From positions 195,001-259,000 of the forward strand of contig JAUJYZ010000209.1 in assembly GCA_033675265.1 (NCBI GenBank): 64,000 bases of DNA. Reading direction: 5' to 3'. The DNA is from Actinostola sp. cb2023. Its lineage: Eukaryota; Cnidaria; Anthozoa; Actiniaria; Actinostolidae. The notes below the pieces were generated by a model. The model was not told the DNA's origin. It saw only the letters and a list, made by a program, of their open reading frames with translations, and searched no databases. Shown piece after piece: positions 37,753 to 50,028 of this stretch. The position numbers were made by a program, and so were the translations under genes. The number at the start of each line of letters is the position of its first letter. The first letter of the stretch is position 1.

Positions 37753-38365
37753 CGGTCCTATACGGAAACGCATGTACGTAGCGGTCCTATACGGAAACGT
37801 ATGTACGTAGCGGTCCTATACGGAAACGTATATAAGTAGCGGTCCTATACGGAAACGTATATATGTAACGGTCCTTTACAGAAACGTATGTACGTAACAG
37901 TCCTATACAGAAACGTATGTACGTAGAGGGTCATATACGGAAACGTATGTAGGTAGCGGTCCTATACGGAAACGTATATATGTAACGGTCCTTTACAGAA
38001 ACGTATGTACGTAACGGTCCTTTACAGAAACGTATGTACGTAGAGGGTCCTATACGGAAACGTATGTACGTAGCGGTCCTATACGGAAACGTTTGTACGT
38101 AGCGGTCCTTTACAGAAACGTATGTACGTAGCGGTCCTTTACAGAAATGCATGTACGTAACGGTCCTATACGGAAACGTTTCTACGTAACGGTCCTATAC
38201 GGAAACGTTTGTACGTAGCGGTCCTTTACAGAAACGTATGTACGTAGTGGTCCTTTACAGAAATGCATGTACGTAACGGTCATATACGGAGACGTATGTA
38301 CGTATGGTTCTATACGGAAACGTTTCTACGTACCGGTCTTTTACAGAAATGCATGTACGTAACGG
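37737..38365. repeat. 29-bp minisatellite starting in the Wnt10 stop codon
   Basis: About 21 copies of a unit containing GTACGTAGCGGTCCTATACG and GAAACGTAT; successive GTACGTAG blocks start 29 bp apart (37745, 37774). Common variants are CTTTACAG for CTATACGG and AACGG for AGCGG. The first copy supplies the last four codons and the stop of Wnt10; the rest would lie in its 3' UTR. Confidence 0.95.
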
Positions 38366-39789
38366 ATGGTAACGTGTATCTAAAAGTCCTCAACGGTACG
38401 TAATCTTGGGTTGTACAACAGAGATGACCTGAATAATATTATAAACGAAAGGTAGTCTGGTCAAACCTTGACCCATAAAATAGGAGCTAGACATACGCGC
38501 TGCCCTGTCATCAACGGGTACGCATGCAGTGTTATGATGAACCCAGCAATATGGCTTAAAGCCGATAATCAATTTAAAATGTGTTAATGATTCAATAAAG
38601 AACGGGTTTCTAATCAGTATAGCTACATATGATAAGGTATCCGCCATGACAGTAATGCATATCAAACATTCGGAGATGAGCGTGAAACCAACAGGCAAAT
38701 AACGAAGGCTATGGAATTTCGTTACCGGATAAGGAACTTCCATTGATCAATAGGCAGACGACAATGAAGCCACATGAAATAACATTTGCCTAAGATAAAC
38801 CTTACGAAATGAGACATAGTTCATAAAAAGCTCATTACTCATTTCACATGGTTTACATGTGCGCACTCCCTCGCGCCGAAGGATGGTCTAACGTAATACT
38901 TTTCTGAATATATAATTATAAAAAGGTGCAGACACACTGTGCAAAATTGCGCGCAACCGGCAACGCATGCACTATTGTAGTATGTGTCCACCCCTGCAAC
39001 ATGTTATGCGCAATAAATACATAACGCTATTTTGAAAAACTATAAAGAAACAAAAACGACATTAAAGCGCACCTAAAATCCACTAATGTATACCAGAATT
39101 GCAAAAGAGCACCAAACACAACAACATCGTTAAAACATCAAAACAGATCAAATAACACACAAAAAGAACTTTGAAGTCTGCGCACTACACATCTACAGAC
39201 ATGTACACACCAGAACGCACAACACGCCGCACCAAAACCTTAACGCATGCTAAAACATTCAGCGCACCAACGGCACTACACGATGGGAGATGTAGAGCAC
39301 GAAGCGAAGCCGAGTGTTTCGCTTGCTTCTTAAGTGTTATATATCACAATATATAGACACAAGCGTACGTTTTATTTTGCTTTTTGTAAACTTTCGTGCA
39401 AACGCCTTTGTCCTCTGATCACCGTAGCCAGCCATTCAGAGCGTACATTATCTAACACATATTTGATAAATGGGTCTGGGCCATGTTTACACCAGCGAGC
39501 ACTCTACACACAAGAAGCTTCTGAACAGATAAAAATATATTGGATTTCCTGTGGCATAACTCGTGGATTGAGTAGATTTGCGTGCGAATCACAGGATTCG
39601 GGATACCGGTTACAGCACGAGCATTTAATTTGTACTAGCCACGAGTAATCGTGCATGGTCATCCCGCAATCCCTAGTCTATCTCAGATTTCCTAACCATG
39701 GGAAATACATGTGAATTTAGTTTAATTTTAGGTTTAGCACAGGGCACCCACCTTTATGTGGTCTCATAAAAAAATGGGGGCCACCCCAG
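38366..39789. other. Intergenic DNA after Wnt10
   Basis: AATAAA at 38594-38599 is a possible polyadenylation signal. Several short open frames were judged random. No repeats recognised. Confidence 0.45.
38594..38599 (+). terminator. Candidate polyadenylation signal of Wnt10
   Basis: AATAAA about 840 bp beyond the stop, the first clear hexamer found after the 29-bp array. It would place the whole minisatellite in the 3' UTR. Confidence 0.3.
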
Positions 39790-42700
39790 AATTAGGACCA
39801 TATGCAAACAGGTGCATGGTGGGAATTAGGACCATGTGCAAACAGGTGCATGGTGGGAATTAGGACCATATCCAAACAGGTGCATGGTGGGAATTAGGAC
39901 CATATGCAAACAGGTGCATGGTGGGAATTAGGACCATATGCAAACAGGTGCATGGTGGGAATTAGGACCATATGCAAACAGGTACATGGTGGGAATTAGG
40001 ACCATATGCAAGCGGAGGTGCATGGTGGGAATTAGGACCATGTGCAAGCAGAGGTGCATGGTGGGAATTAGGACCATGTGCAAACAGGTGCATGGTGGGA
40101 ATTAGGACCATATGTAAACAGCTGCGTGGTGGGATTTAGGACCATGTGCAAACAGAGGTGCATGGTGGGAATTAGGACCATATGTAAACAGCTGCATGGT
40201 GGGAATTAGGGCCATGTGCAACACGAGGTGCATGGTGGGAATTAGGACCATATGTAAACAGCTGCATGGTGGGAATTAGGACCATGTGCAACACGAGGTG
40301 CATGGTGTGATTTAGGACCATGTGCAAGCAGAGGTGCATGATGGGAATTAGGACCATGTGCAAGCAGAGGTGCATGGTGGGAATTAGGACCATGTGCAAA
40401 CAGGTGCATGGTGGGAATTAGGACCATGTGCAAACAGGTCCAGGGTGGGAATTAGGACCATGTGCAAACAGGTGCATGGTGGGAATTAGGACCATATGTA
40501 AACAGCTGCATGGTGGGAATTAGGGCCATGTGCAACACGAGGCGCATGGTGGGAATTAGGACCATGTGCAACACGAGGTGCATGGTGGGAATTAGGACCA
40601 TATGTAAACAGCTGCATGGTGGGAATTAGGGCCATGTGCAAGCAGAGGTGCATCGTGGGAATTAAACAGAGGTGCATGGTGGGAATTAGGACCATGTGCA
40701 AACAGGTGCATGGTGTGATTTAAGACCATGTGCAAACAGGTGCATGGTGGGAATTAGCACCATGTGCAAACAGGTGCATGGTGGGAATTAGCACCATGTG
40801 CAAACAGAGGTGCATGGTGGGAATTAGGACCATATGTAAACAGAGGTGCATGTTGGGAATTAGGACCATGTGCAAGCAGAGGTGCATGGTGGGAATTAGG
40901 ACCATGTGCAACACGAGGTGCATGGTGGGAATTAGGACCATATGTAAACAGCTGCGTGGTGGGAATTAGGGCCATGTGCAAGCAGAGGTGCATGGTGGGA
41001 ATTAGGACCATGTGCAAGCAGAGGTGCATGGTGGGAATTAGGACCATGTGCAACACGAGGTGCATGGTGGGAATTAGGACCATATGTAAACAGCTGCGTG
41101 GTGGGAATTAGGGCCATGTGCAAGCAGAGGTGCATGGTGGGAATTAGGACCATGTGTGCAAGCAGAGGTGCATGGTGGGAATTAGGACCATGTGCAACAC
41201 GAGGTGCATGGTGTGAATTAGGACCATATGTAAACAGCTGCATGGTGGGAATTAGGGCCATGTGCAAGCAGAGGTGCATCGTGGGAATTAAACAGAGGTG
41301 CATGGTGGGAATTAGGACCATGTGCAAGCAGAGGTGCATGGTGGGAATTAGGACCATGTGCAAACAGGTGCATGGTGGGAATTAGGGCCATGTGCAAACA
41401 GAGGTGCATGGTGGGAATTAGGACCATGTGCAAGCAGAGGTGCATGGTGGGAATTAGGACCATGTGCAAGCAGAGGTGCATGGTGGGAATTAGGACCATA
41501 TGCAAGCGGAGGTGGTGGGATTTAGGACTGTGCAAGCAGATGTGGTGGGATTTAGGACTGTGCAAGCAGATGTGGTGGGATTTGGGACTGTGCAAGCAGA
41601 TGTGGTGGGAATTAGGACCATGTGCAAACAGACGTGGTGGGATTTAGGACCATGTGCAAACAGAGGTGCATTGTGGGAATTAGGACCATGTGCAAACAGG
41701 TGCATGGTGGGAATTAGCACCATGTGCAAACAGAGGTGCATGGTGGGAATTAGGGCCATGTGCAAACACACGTGGTGGGATTTAGGACCACGTGCAAGCA
41801 GCGGTGGTGGGAATTAGGACCATGTGCAAGCAGAGGTGCATGGTGGGAATTAGGACCATGTGCAAACAGGTGCATGGTGGGAATTAGCACCATGTGCAAA
41901 CACACGTGGTGGGATTTAGGACCATGTACAAGCAGACGTGGTGGGATTTAGAATCATGTACAAGCCGACGTGGTGGGATTTAGGACCATGTGCAAGCAGA
42001 GGTGGTGGGAATTAGGACCATGTGCAAACAGAGGTGCATGGTGGGAATTAGGACCATATGCAAGCGGATCGGAGGTGGTGGGATTGAGGACTGTGCAAGC
42101 AGATGTGGTGGGATTTAGGACCATGTACAAGCCGACGTGGTGGGATTTAGGACCATGTACAAGCCGATGAGGTGGGATTTAGGACCACGAGCAAGCAGAG
42201 GTGGTGGGATTTAGGACCATGTACAAGCCGATGTGGTGGAATTTAGGACCACGTGCAAGCAGAGGTGGTGGGATTTAGGATCATGTACAAGCCGACGGTG
42301 TGGGATTTAGGACCATGTGCAAGCAGAGGTGCATGGTGGGAATTAGGACCATGTGCAAACAGGTGCATGGTGGGAATTAGCACCATGTGCAAACACACGT
42401 GGTGGGATTTAGGACCATGTACAAGCAGACGTGGTGGGATTTAGAATCATGTACAAGCCGACGTGGTGGGATTTAGGTCCACGTGCAAGCAGAGGTGGTG
42501 GGAATTAGGACCATGTGCAAACAGAGGTGCATGGTGGGAATTAGGACCATATGCAAGCGGAGGTGGTGGGATTGAGGACTGTGCAAGCAGATGTGGTGGG
42601 ATTTAGGACCATGTACAAGCCTACGTGGTGGGATTTAGGACCATGTACAAGCCGATGAGGTGGGATTTAGGACCACGTGCAAGCAGAGGTGGTGGGATTT

Positions 42701-43105
42701 AGGACCATGTACAAGCCGATGTGGTGGGATTTAGGACCACGTGCAAGCAGAGGTGGTGGGATTTAGGATCATGTACAAGCCGACGGTGTGGGATTTAGGA
42801 CCACGTGCAAGCAGCGGTGGTGGGATTTATTACTGTGCAAGCAAAGGCGGTGGCATTTAGGACCATGTGCAAGCATTTAGGACCATGTGTAAGCGGACGT
42901 GGTGGGAATTAGGACCCGATATTCAAGCAGAGGTGGTGGGAATTAGGACCATGTGCAAGCAGAGGTGGTGGGAATTAGGACCATGTGCAAACACGTGGTG
43001 GGAATTAGGACCCGATATTCAAGCAGGGGTGGTGGGAATTAGGACGATGTGAAATCAGACGTGGCATTTAGGACCATGTGCAAGCAGACGTGGTGGGATT
43101 CAGAG
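39790..43105. repeat. Minisatellite of about 34-36 bp units between Wnt10 and Wnt6
   Basis: Units contain GGTGGGAATTAGGACCATGT, then GCAAACAG or GCAAGCAGAG, then GTGCAT. To about 41500 the GTGCAT-bearing form dominates. Beyond that, shorter units without GTGCAT (GTGGTGGGATTTAGGACC) are interspersed, often with ATGTACAAGC. Segments of several units recur (for example 41900-42060 and 42390-42560), showing segmental duplication inside the array. Frames on both strands are repeat artefacts. Confidence 0.95.
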
Positions 43106-45357
43106 GATGAGAACGTCTTATCAGTGTTCCAGGTGGTTGTGTTCCAGTGTGCTACATGCTACTGATAAATTCACCGTGATTCAACAGACAAAACTGCGTA
43201 TGCGCAGAGTAATCCAAAGATTCATATACTTGAAATGTGCCTGCCATTCCGCATAGTTTGTGTGGTTAATGTGGTCACGCTTGTTTTTAAGTGGCCATTG
43301 ACTTTTGTACCGCATTCAAAGGGACAGCAAATTTCGTGCATATTTAGTGTTTGATCTAAAATGGCTTTAAAATAACCGCGAAATTCATGATGACGATTTT
43401 GTGTGATGTAATACACGTAATGTTAGCATTACATCGAATGGGGAACTAATTTGAGGACATCTCCAAAATGAGATAAAAATAACAAATTTATGCAAGAGGT
43501 TGACTGACTATAGTAATGATGTTAAATGCCGAGATGATAGATAGCATGCATGTACATTGTAGATAGCAGGAGAAATGGGCTGCTAAAGAGGGAAGGCGAG
43601 GCAACAACATGAAATGAAGAAACCATGCAGTGCTTGTTCTTGTCATCAACGAACAAAATGATAGCTGATGGTAGCTGATAGTTGATAGTTGATGGTTCTC
43701 ACAAACATCAAGAGTTTTAAGCGGAAGGACCATCAAGCAGCTGCCTTTCTTGGAGGATTTTTGGTCGTGTGTCCAACTGCAAAGTTAGCGTGTAAGTATA
43801 TTCAAGCTCCAAGTTCGTCAATTTAGCCGAAATGGGTAGTTATAGACATTCACCTGTGCTCTCACCCACCGTGAGCATTCAATCAATTGTAAAGCCGTAT
43901 TGATAACCTTATCATGCAGTTTCAGTGTACAATCTTAAGAGATCTGATTGCAATCATTGTAGTATAGTAATACCGAAATACCTGGCTTTCCTTTTAATTA
44001 CTCAGTATTATTTCTAGAATTCGTCCAGTCACTCAGGCACGGTAAACTACCCGCGCTACACTTGTTTTTAGAATGAGGTTTGTTTCCGTTTATGCTGTTG
44101 CTATGTTCTTTAAACTGCCTTACTCAGTATTCTGGCTTTGGGCGAATTAAGGCAAACACTGACGGATGTCATAGTGCCAAATCGTCGATAGGCTAAGCAT
44201 CAATGCGAATTTGCCCTGCAGTGAACTAACACAAATTTAACGAAAAGCTTAGAAAAAAGAAAATACGGGGGGAAAAGCAAAAAAGTAGATCAAAGAGGTG
44301 AAAAAACTGAGAAAAATGCCGAGTGAGAGAAAAGTGTAAAAGCAAAAGCATTGAAAAATTAAAAGTAAAGACAGCACATCGCATCAAAAATAAACAATGT
44401 ACAACCATTTAGTCAACCATTTAGTACAACCTGGTACAACCATTCCAATCTTATTTGTTGAAGTTTTTGATTAAAGTGGCCGACCTGAACCACCACTTGA
44501 AATACACTGATGAAATATCAGCTTAGTAAACTGGAATGCTATCAAACTACACAATAGAAAACAAGACAAATCATGGAATCCACTTGTCATCGTTCAAGCT
44601 GACAGCCAGCGCGCTCTGTCTTCTAGACTGATCGCTACCCTGGCCAACAAATGTCACGAATAGTTTCTGTCTTCTTGGGGTTTGTTTGCAACAGATCTCT
44701 TAGAGGCGCCGTGAGAACCGAACTTGTAAAAAGGCATATTTTCTGGTTGACAGGATACAAAGTGAGCACCGACAGACGCGCTATGTCAGGGGTTGGTGCT
44801 ATCACGCATGCTCCCCTCTCGAGCCATGACAACAGCATACACTTCATTGACAGTGATAATAATGTACAAATTAAGCACGTTGTGTTGACGGATGGCTCTC
44901 TTTTGGAATAATCCAAAGCCATCAGCAAACACAGCCAGGTGGGAAATTAGCGTGCTCACAAATCGATCAATCTCTCGTGACTTTGGCAGCGATTTATTTA
45001 TTTATTGGAATTAAGATCTATTCTGTCTCATATTGCTCTCTTGGCCTTTCATCACAGACATCGAGTTCAGTGGGCTATTTTAGTCAATGTATAATATTTA
45101 TATTTCACAAAACAAAGTCCTTCATAGGGAACTAGTCCACTGCAGAGTTACGTTGTCTGTCGAGGAGTTCGCACATAGGATGAATCGTACGGTGTTGTTT
45201 GACTGATTGCTCTAAGAACTTTCAATAGCAAACTGGCCCAATCGACCTAATCACCATCTGTAGTCTTTTTGATTAAGAGGAAATCACTTAAGAAGAATTT
45301 CATTGAGCTCTCCAATTCTCACTGCACATTGTGATCTATACGACCAGTAAATACGCC
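43106..45357. other. Upstream region of Wnt6, no features recognised
   Basis: No convincing gene, RNA or mobile element was seen. An 86-codon open frame at 44651-44911 starts well but matches nothing I know. Confidence 0.4.
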
Positions 45358-48300
45358 ATGAATACACCACTACTTGGGTTCCTAGTACTAGGGATACACA
45401 TTACTGGTACCATCGGACTCTGGGGGTAGGTAAAATAGCTTAAACACGATATTTCGCTAAGATATACAAGCACTTGATGAAGATCACCACTTGGCGGATT
45501 ACACACGTAAACGGATTATTCTCATTGGAGTTTTTAACTCAATACAGAAACCTGCAGATGTCATTTCGGCCCAATCCAAAGGCCAACCTCAATGTCGTTT
45601 GCAAGAGGACTCAGTCTGTTTTACGAGGTAGCACCAACTTTTGCTCGTCCAAGCCGGAGCTCGTGAGGACTGTTCTGAATGGCATAGCCGTGGCTGTCAA
45701 GGAATGCCAACATAATTTTCGGTTCAGAAAATGGAACTGTTCCACGGTAAAGAGATCGATACGAAAGATACTTCAGAACGGTACGTGAATGATACTGTGA
45801 TTAATTGATGTTGTGATATATTTTTAGCGAAGTATTTGTGTTTGCTAAGCAGTTAATGTGCTCTCTTGTTATTTCTAGATTACCGTGAAACAGCTTTTGT
45901 ATTTGCTATAACCTCGGCTGGAATAACGCACTCTGTAAGCAAAGCTTGCGCGATGGGTAGTCTTGAAGCCTGTAAATGCCGCGCAAACCGTCTTGATATC
46001 GACGCCAATAATTTGGAACCCGATGATTTGTACAACAAACGTTCCGTAAGAAACACTCTACCTGCCAGTGAAGCAGAGCAAAAGGAATTCGAGCGCAATG
46101 GATGCCGAGTGAATTTCGTCGAATACGGCTACCAAATCGCCAAGCAGTTTGTGGATCGAGAAATCAACAGAGATGCAAAAGCTTTAGTCACAAGACATAA
46201 TAACGAGGCCGGAAGACTGGTAAGCCACATTTCATCAACGTACGTTTACTCTAAACTGTACCAATTTTTAATTGATAGAGTACAAGGATAAAACCGATTA
46301 CAGACACAGTATGCCCTATAGGGGTATCAGATACTATATGACCGACGGTGTCAGAGACTGAAAGTGCCCTCTTAGTAAATGTTTTAGGTCATGATAAAGA
46401 TAAAACTACCTTGCGTTCCAAAACACATGGATCGTTGAAAATATGCAACGACCCCGGGCATCTTTACTGCTGTATAGGCTAGCTGTAATTCCTTTATTGT
46501 TGTCGGGGATTTGTTGATGTCTTATTACATTTGGACTCCAGGTACTTAGCATTGCATACAGAACACTAAAGACAGCCTCGCCGACTGCAGCATTGTTGTT
46601 CTGTTTACAAGGAGTAACCGGTATTCGAGCTCAAAATGTACACATTTCGGGAAAAAACCCGACTCCTTGATGTCCATAGCACTTTTACTGACTCAGTACT
46701 GCGGAAAGACTAGACGCGCCTAGGAAGTGCGTACAGGAACGAAAAACACGTTTGTTCCATCAGCAAAATAAACAGTTTGTTTGAAGTTTCGTCTTCTTCT
46801 TCGTACAGCCGACAAAATATTTGTGTTCAATGATCACACGCATGTATCGGGAGCTATTCTGACGGGTTAATTCAATTCAAACTACTTTGTCGTGTTTCAA
46901 TGGCTATTGTGGTGTCATATACTCTTGTTTACTGAAAGAATAGCCGAACAGTATTGCTTTAATTTGCAATAGTCAAGGCGTGACTTGAGTTAACCGTCGC
47001 CAAGAGAGCAGTGACAATTTGCTTACCATTTGAGACTTTACTAGTTGCTCAAACTCCTGTTTTATATAGGCATTATTTCACAGCCACTCCATTAACATTA
47101 GGCTTAACACTTTACACAATTAAGATGTGGAATGTTCCTTGGAAGTGTTAATTCAATGACATATGACAGAACGACACTTCTACAGTAATCCTCACGAAAA
47201 TCTTGATACACTCGATCATGTCTATTTCACCAGACATTGAAACGAGGATGATAATTCACGCACTTTACCTCATTCATGATGTTATTGCCCTTCATTTACC
47301 GCGTATAAATCTGAATCTGAATCTAGCTTTACTTTTCCGTCCCCTAAGGATATGTACAGCTAATTAGATTTCTTACTAATGTCATCATATAGAATACGGC
47401 TGTGTACAGTTTGTAACTTAGAAGACGATATTGATCCGGTTTCCTGAACAATTATTATTATTTTTTGCTATGACGTTCTGGCCTGGATGTTTGACTTGAA
47501 AACACTTTGATGATGGCTTTATCTACAAATATCTGCCTCAGGAATTCACTAGTTAGTCGCTAATGTTTCCTAATAAGACAAGGCTCTCTGAAAAGTTTCA
47601 AATAGACGCAGTTGGAGGAGATGTATCTGTGTCCAGCATTTGCAGCGCGAATTTGTTGGCTTCACAGTCTTGAGGTCCTGCGTTGGTGGACAAACATTCA
47701 CTCACATGAACAATATGTCTCACTTTGCTCATATTTACCTTTCGTAGTCATGAAGTCTATGCTTAAGCAGTCCTAAGAGAAACACTAACGCAGCAGTAAA
47801 GATGTCACAGTTTCTCACCGTATCACACTAACTGACGAGTGATATGTTAGTGAAGGTCAAACTCGTTAGTGAGGGAAACTCAAACTACATTTGGTTCTCT
47901 TTCAGGCCGTGAAAAATTACATAGAAAGGAAGTGCAAATGCCATGGACTCTCTCAGACTTGTACGATGAAAACGTGCTGGCGTGTGCTTGCGCCGTTTAC
48001 TGTAACCAGTGACCGCATCAAAACCCACTTTGATGGGGCCATCAAGGTCTTTGTAGACAATAACGGCGAACGTTTAGTTGCTGAGGAACCGACCGTCAAA
48101 CCACCTACTTCCGAGGACCTTGTCTACACGACAAAATCGCCGGATTTCTGCAACCGTGAAAAAGAAACCGGTTCTTTAGGAACGAGTGGGCGACGGTGTA
48201 ACATTACAAGTTTGGGGACAGGAGGATGTGAGCTGCTTTGTTGTGGAAGGGGACACAAGACTAAGGATGTTACTGAGCATGTTAACTGCGAATGCATTTT

Positions 48301-48367
48301 TTATTGGTGTTGTGAGGTGCGTTGCAAGACGTGTAAACAAGAAAGGACCATACACACGTGCGTGTAA
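45358..48367 (+). CDS. Wnt6: Divergent Wnt6 signalling protein (4 exons, 367 aa)
   Basis: Exons 45358-45425, 45548-45780, 45879-46219, 47906-48367; every junction has GT/AG and matching phase (2, 1, 0). The start gives a signal peptide (MNTPLLGFLVLGIHITG). FRFRKWNCST, then RKILQ-N-D-Y-RETAFVFAIT, HNNEAGRL, a K-P-P segment before SPDFC, and GCELLCCGRGH are close to Wnt6. Two landmarks are altered. The usual W-G-G-C after the variable loop is E-R-N-G-C near residue 166. The acylation hairpin reads CKCHGLSQTC, so the position normally filled by the palmitoleoylated Ser is Thr232 (codon 47957-47959), and the Gly before it is Gln. The Cys-rich C-terminal domain is otherwise complete and ends H-T-C-V. 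The frame is intact, so a pseudogene is unlikely. It lies 7.6 kb downstream of Wnt10 on the same strand. Confidence 0.9.
46220..47905 (+). other. Wnt6 intron 3
   Basis: A GTAAGC donor and a CTCTTTCAG acceptor bound this 1.7-kb intron. No repeats or genes were recognised inside. Confidence 0.85.
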
Positions 48368-50013
48368 CCTTATTTAACTATCAAGAGATCGATTGGACAC
48401 AAAAACACTATCCAACGAAAAGGTCTCTTGTCAACGTAATATTTCAGTAGCCATGAATTCATAAAACTTGAATGTCTTGAGAACACTGCTTGATAGACTA
48501 TTGAACGCAAGTCATTCAGGCTAAGATAATGAACTGAGACAATGTAGATAATAAAAGGACGCTAAAATCTTTCGTTCAGTACTGTAGTGACAGCGTAGGT
48601 ATGGAAAATACCTTTTCAACATTTGTACTGATAGCTACTTGGGGAATTGCAAAATATTCTTTTCACACTTTTGCATTTTAATTTAAAACTTTTACAAGCG
48701 TCTTTAGAAAAGTTGGAGTGTTTGTAGTTTAAGCCGATAATGCGAATAGATTGCCAGACTTTTGGTTTGAAGAGCCGCGTCACGTGTGCCAGACAAACCC
48801 TATTCATTGAGGCCACAGCGAGAGGTGCCTTTAGAAAAAATAAGATAAGTAAAATCCCACTTGAGTTTAATAACGATCAAGTAGTGACAATGATTTTACG
48901 GATATTTAAACAACAAGAGCTTCGCTGGTTTATATTAAACACATTGGATCGAGCAGCGGGACTCTCACAGTAAGACCACAGCATCGTGATACGAAAGCCG
49001 TTATTACTAGCATGGATAAAGGTCTCCCGTCGTTCGACCGTTTATTGGACTATTAAGCAAAGTCAGTATTATGTGTTAATGAGTTGAGCTACTTTAGCTA
49101 GGCAACCCTGCTCAATATAACATGCAATAGTGCATCTACTTGGCATAAAGTCAATGATCTCGGTCTATAGGCAAAAAGGGTCGGTTGTAGAATAGAATTG
49201 TCCTTGCAACGAGAGCACTTAACAGAATGATTGGTTACTCGTGGATCTGCGTGTGATTCGCGATCAAGCGTAGCGGGAAGTCCATTTTTTAATATCGTTC
49301 TGACAAAGGCACATTTCAGCCTCCTGTACTTGAAACAAAGAAGGCCACTTGACGGCTAAGTTGCCGTTTTTGTCTGTGCTGATATCGTAGCGAGAAATTT
49401 AATTAAAGAAGTGAAACAATGATTAAAACAAAGATTGTGAGCTTTACGGTGATCATTGACCAAGTGAACTTGACTCTTGATCACATGGGACTTCAGTAAT
49501 CCTTCTTCTATTACATTCATCTCCCATAGAAAAACACATGGAAGTAACCATATCATCCTTTTCAAATATGCTGAAACTTTTGAAGTATAGTTTTGCAGAA
49601 GTATAGTGAGCCACATCAGTTCCAAATTTCAACACGTGGAAACTGACCAATATGGCCAGTCCACTAGGTTTCAGAACTGATGATGATGATGAGCAAGAAG
49701 CCAAGAACTAACATATCTTCAGAAGATAACAGAAGACTTGAAATAACCATTAAAATTGAAAAGCAAAACCCTTGTGCTCGCTTTTTGGGGGGATGATAAT
49801 ACATATATATATATATATATACATGCAAGTAGACGATGCGATCTGGAACATTCCATCGCACTTGCCATATTGAAAGGCAGTTCTATCTTAGGCATCTAAA
49901 CATACTTCAATTTTATCGGCCAAAAATATTCACGCGTCTACTGACTTTTCAGGACCTCACCTCACAGAGCTCTGACTGACGATAAGATAACGACAGAGAA
50001 TTTCGTAAGATCT
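48368..50013. other. Wnt6 3' region and intergenic DNA
   Basis: AATAAA at 48550-48555 is a candidate Wnt6 polyadenylation signal. A TA microsatellite lies at 49803-49820. No gene recognised. Confidence 0.45.
48550..48555 (+). terminator. Candidate polyadenylation signal of Wnt6
   Basis: AATAAA about 185 bp beyond the TAA stop at 48365-48367. Confidence 0.4.
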
Positions 50014-50028
50014 GTTGCCCTGGGCAAC
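50014..50028. promoter_or_regulatory. Perfect X-box-like palindrome
   Basis: GTTGCCCTGGGCAAC is a 15-bp inverted repeat that fits the RFX-factor X-box consensus (GTNRCC, short spacer, RGYAAC) found near ciliary genes. No adjacent gene was recognised, so its role is unknown and chance occurrence is possible. Confidence 0.35.

Noticed and set aside
44651..44911. 86-codon plus-strand frame upstream of Wnt6
   Set aside because: No recognisable motif, no repeat relation and no promoter or splice evidence; likely random.
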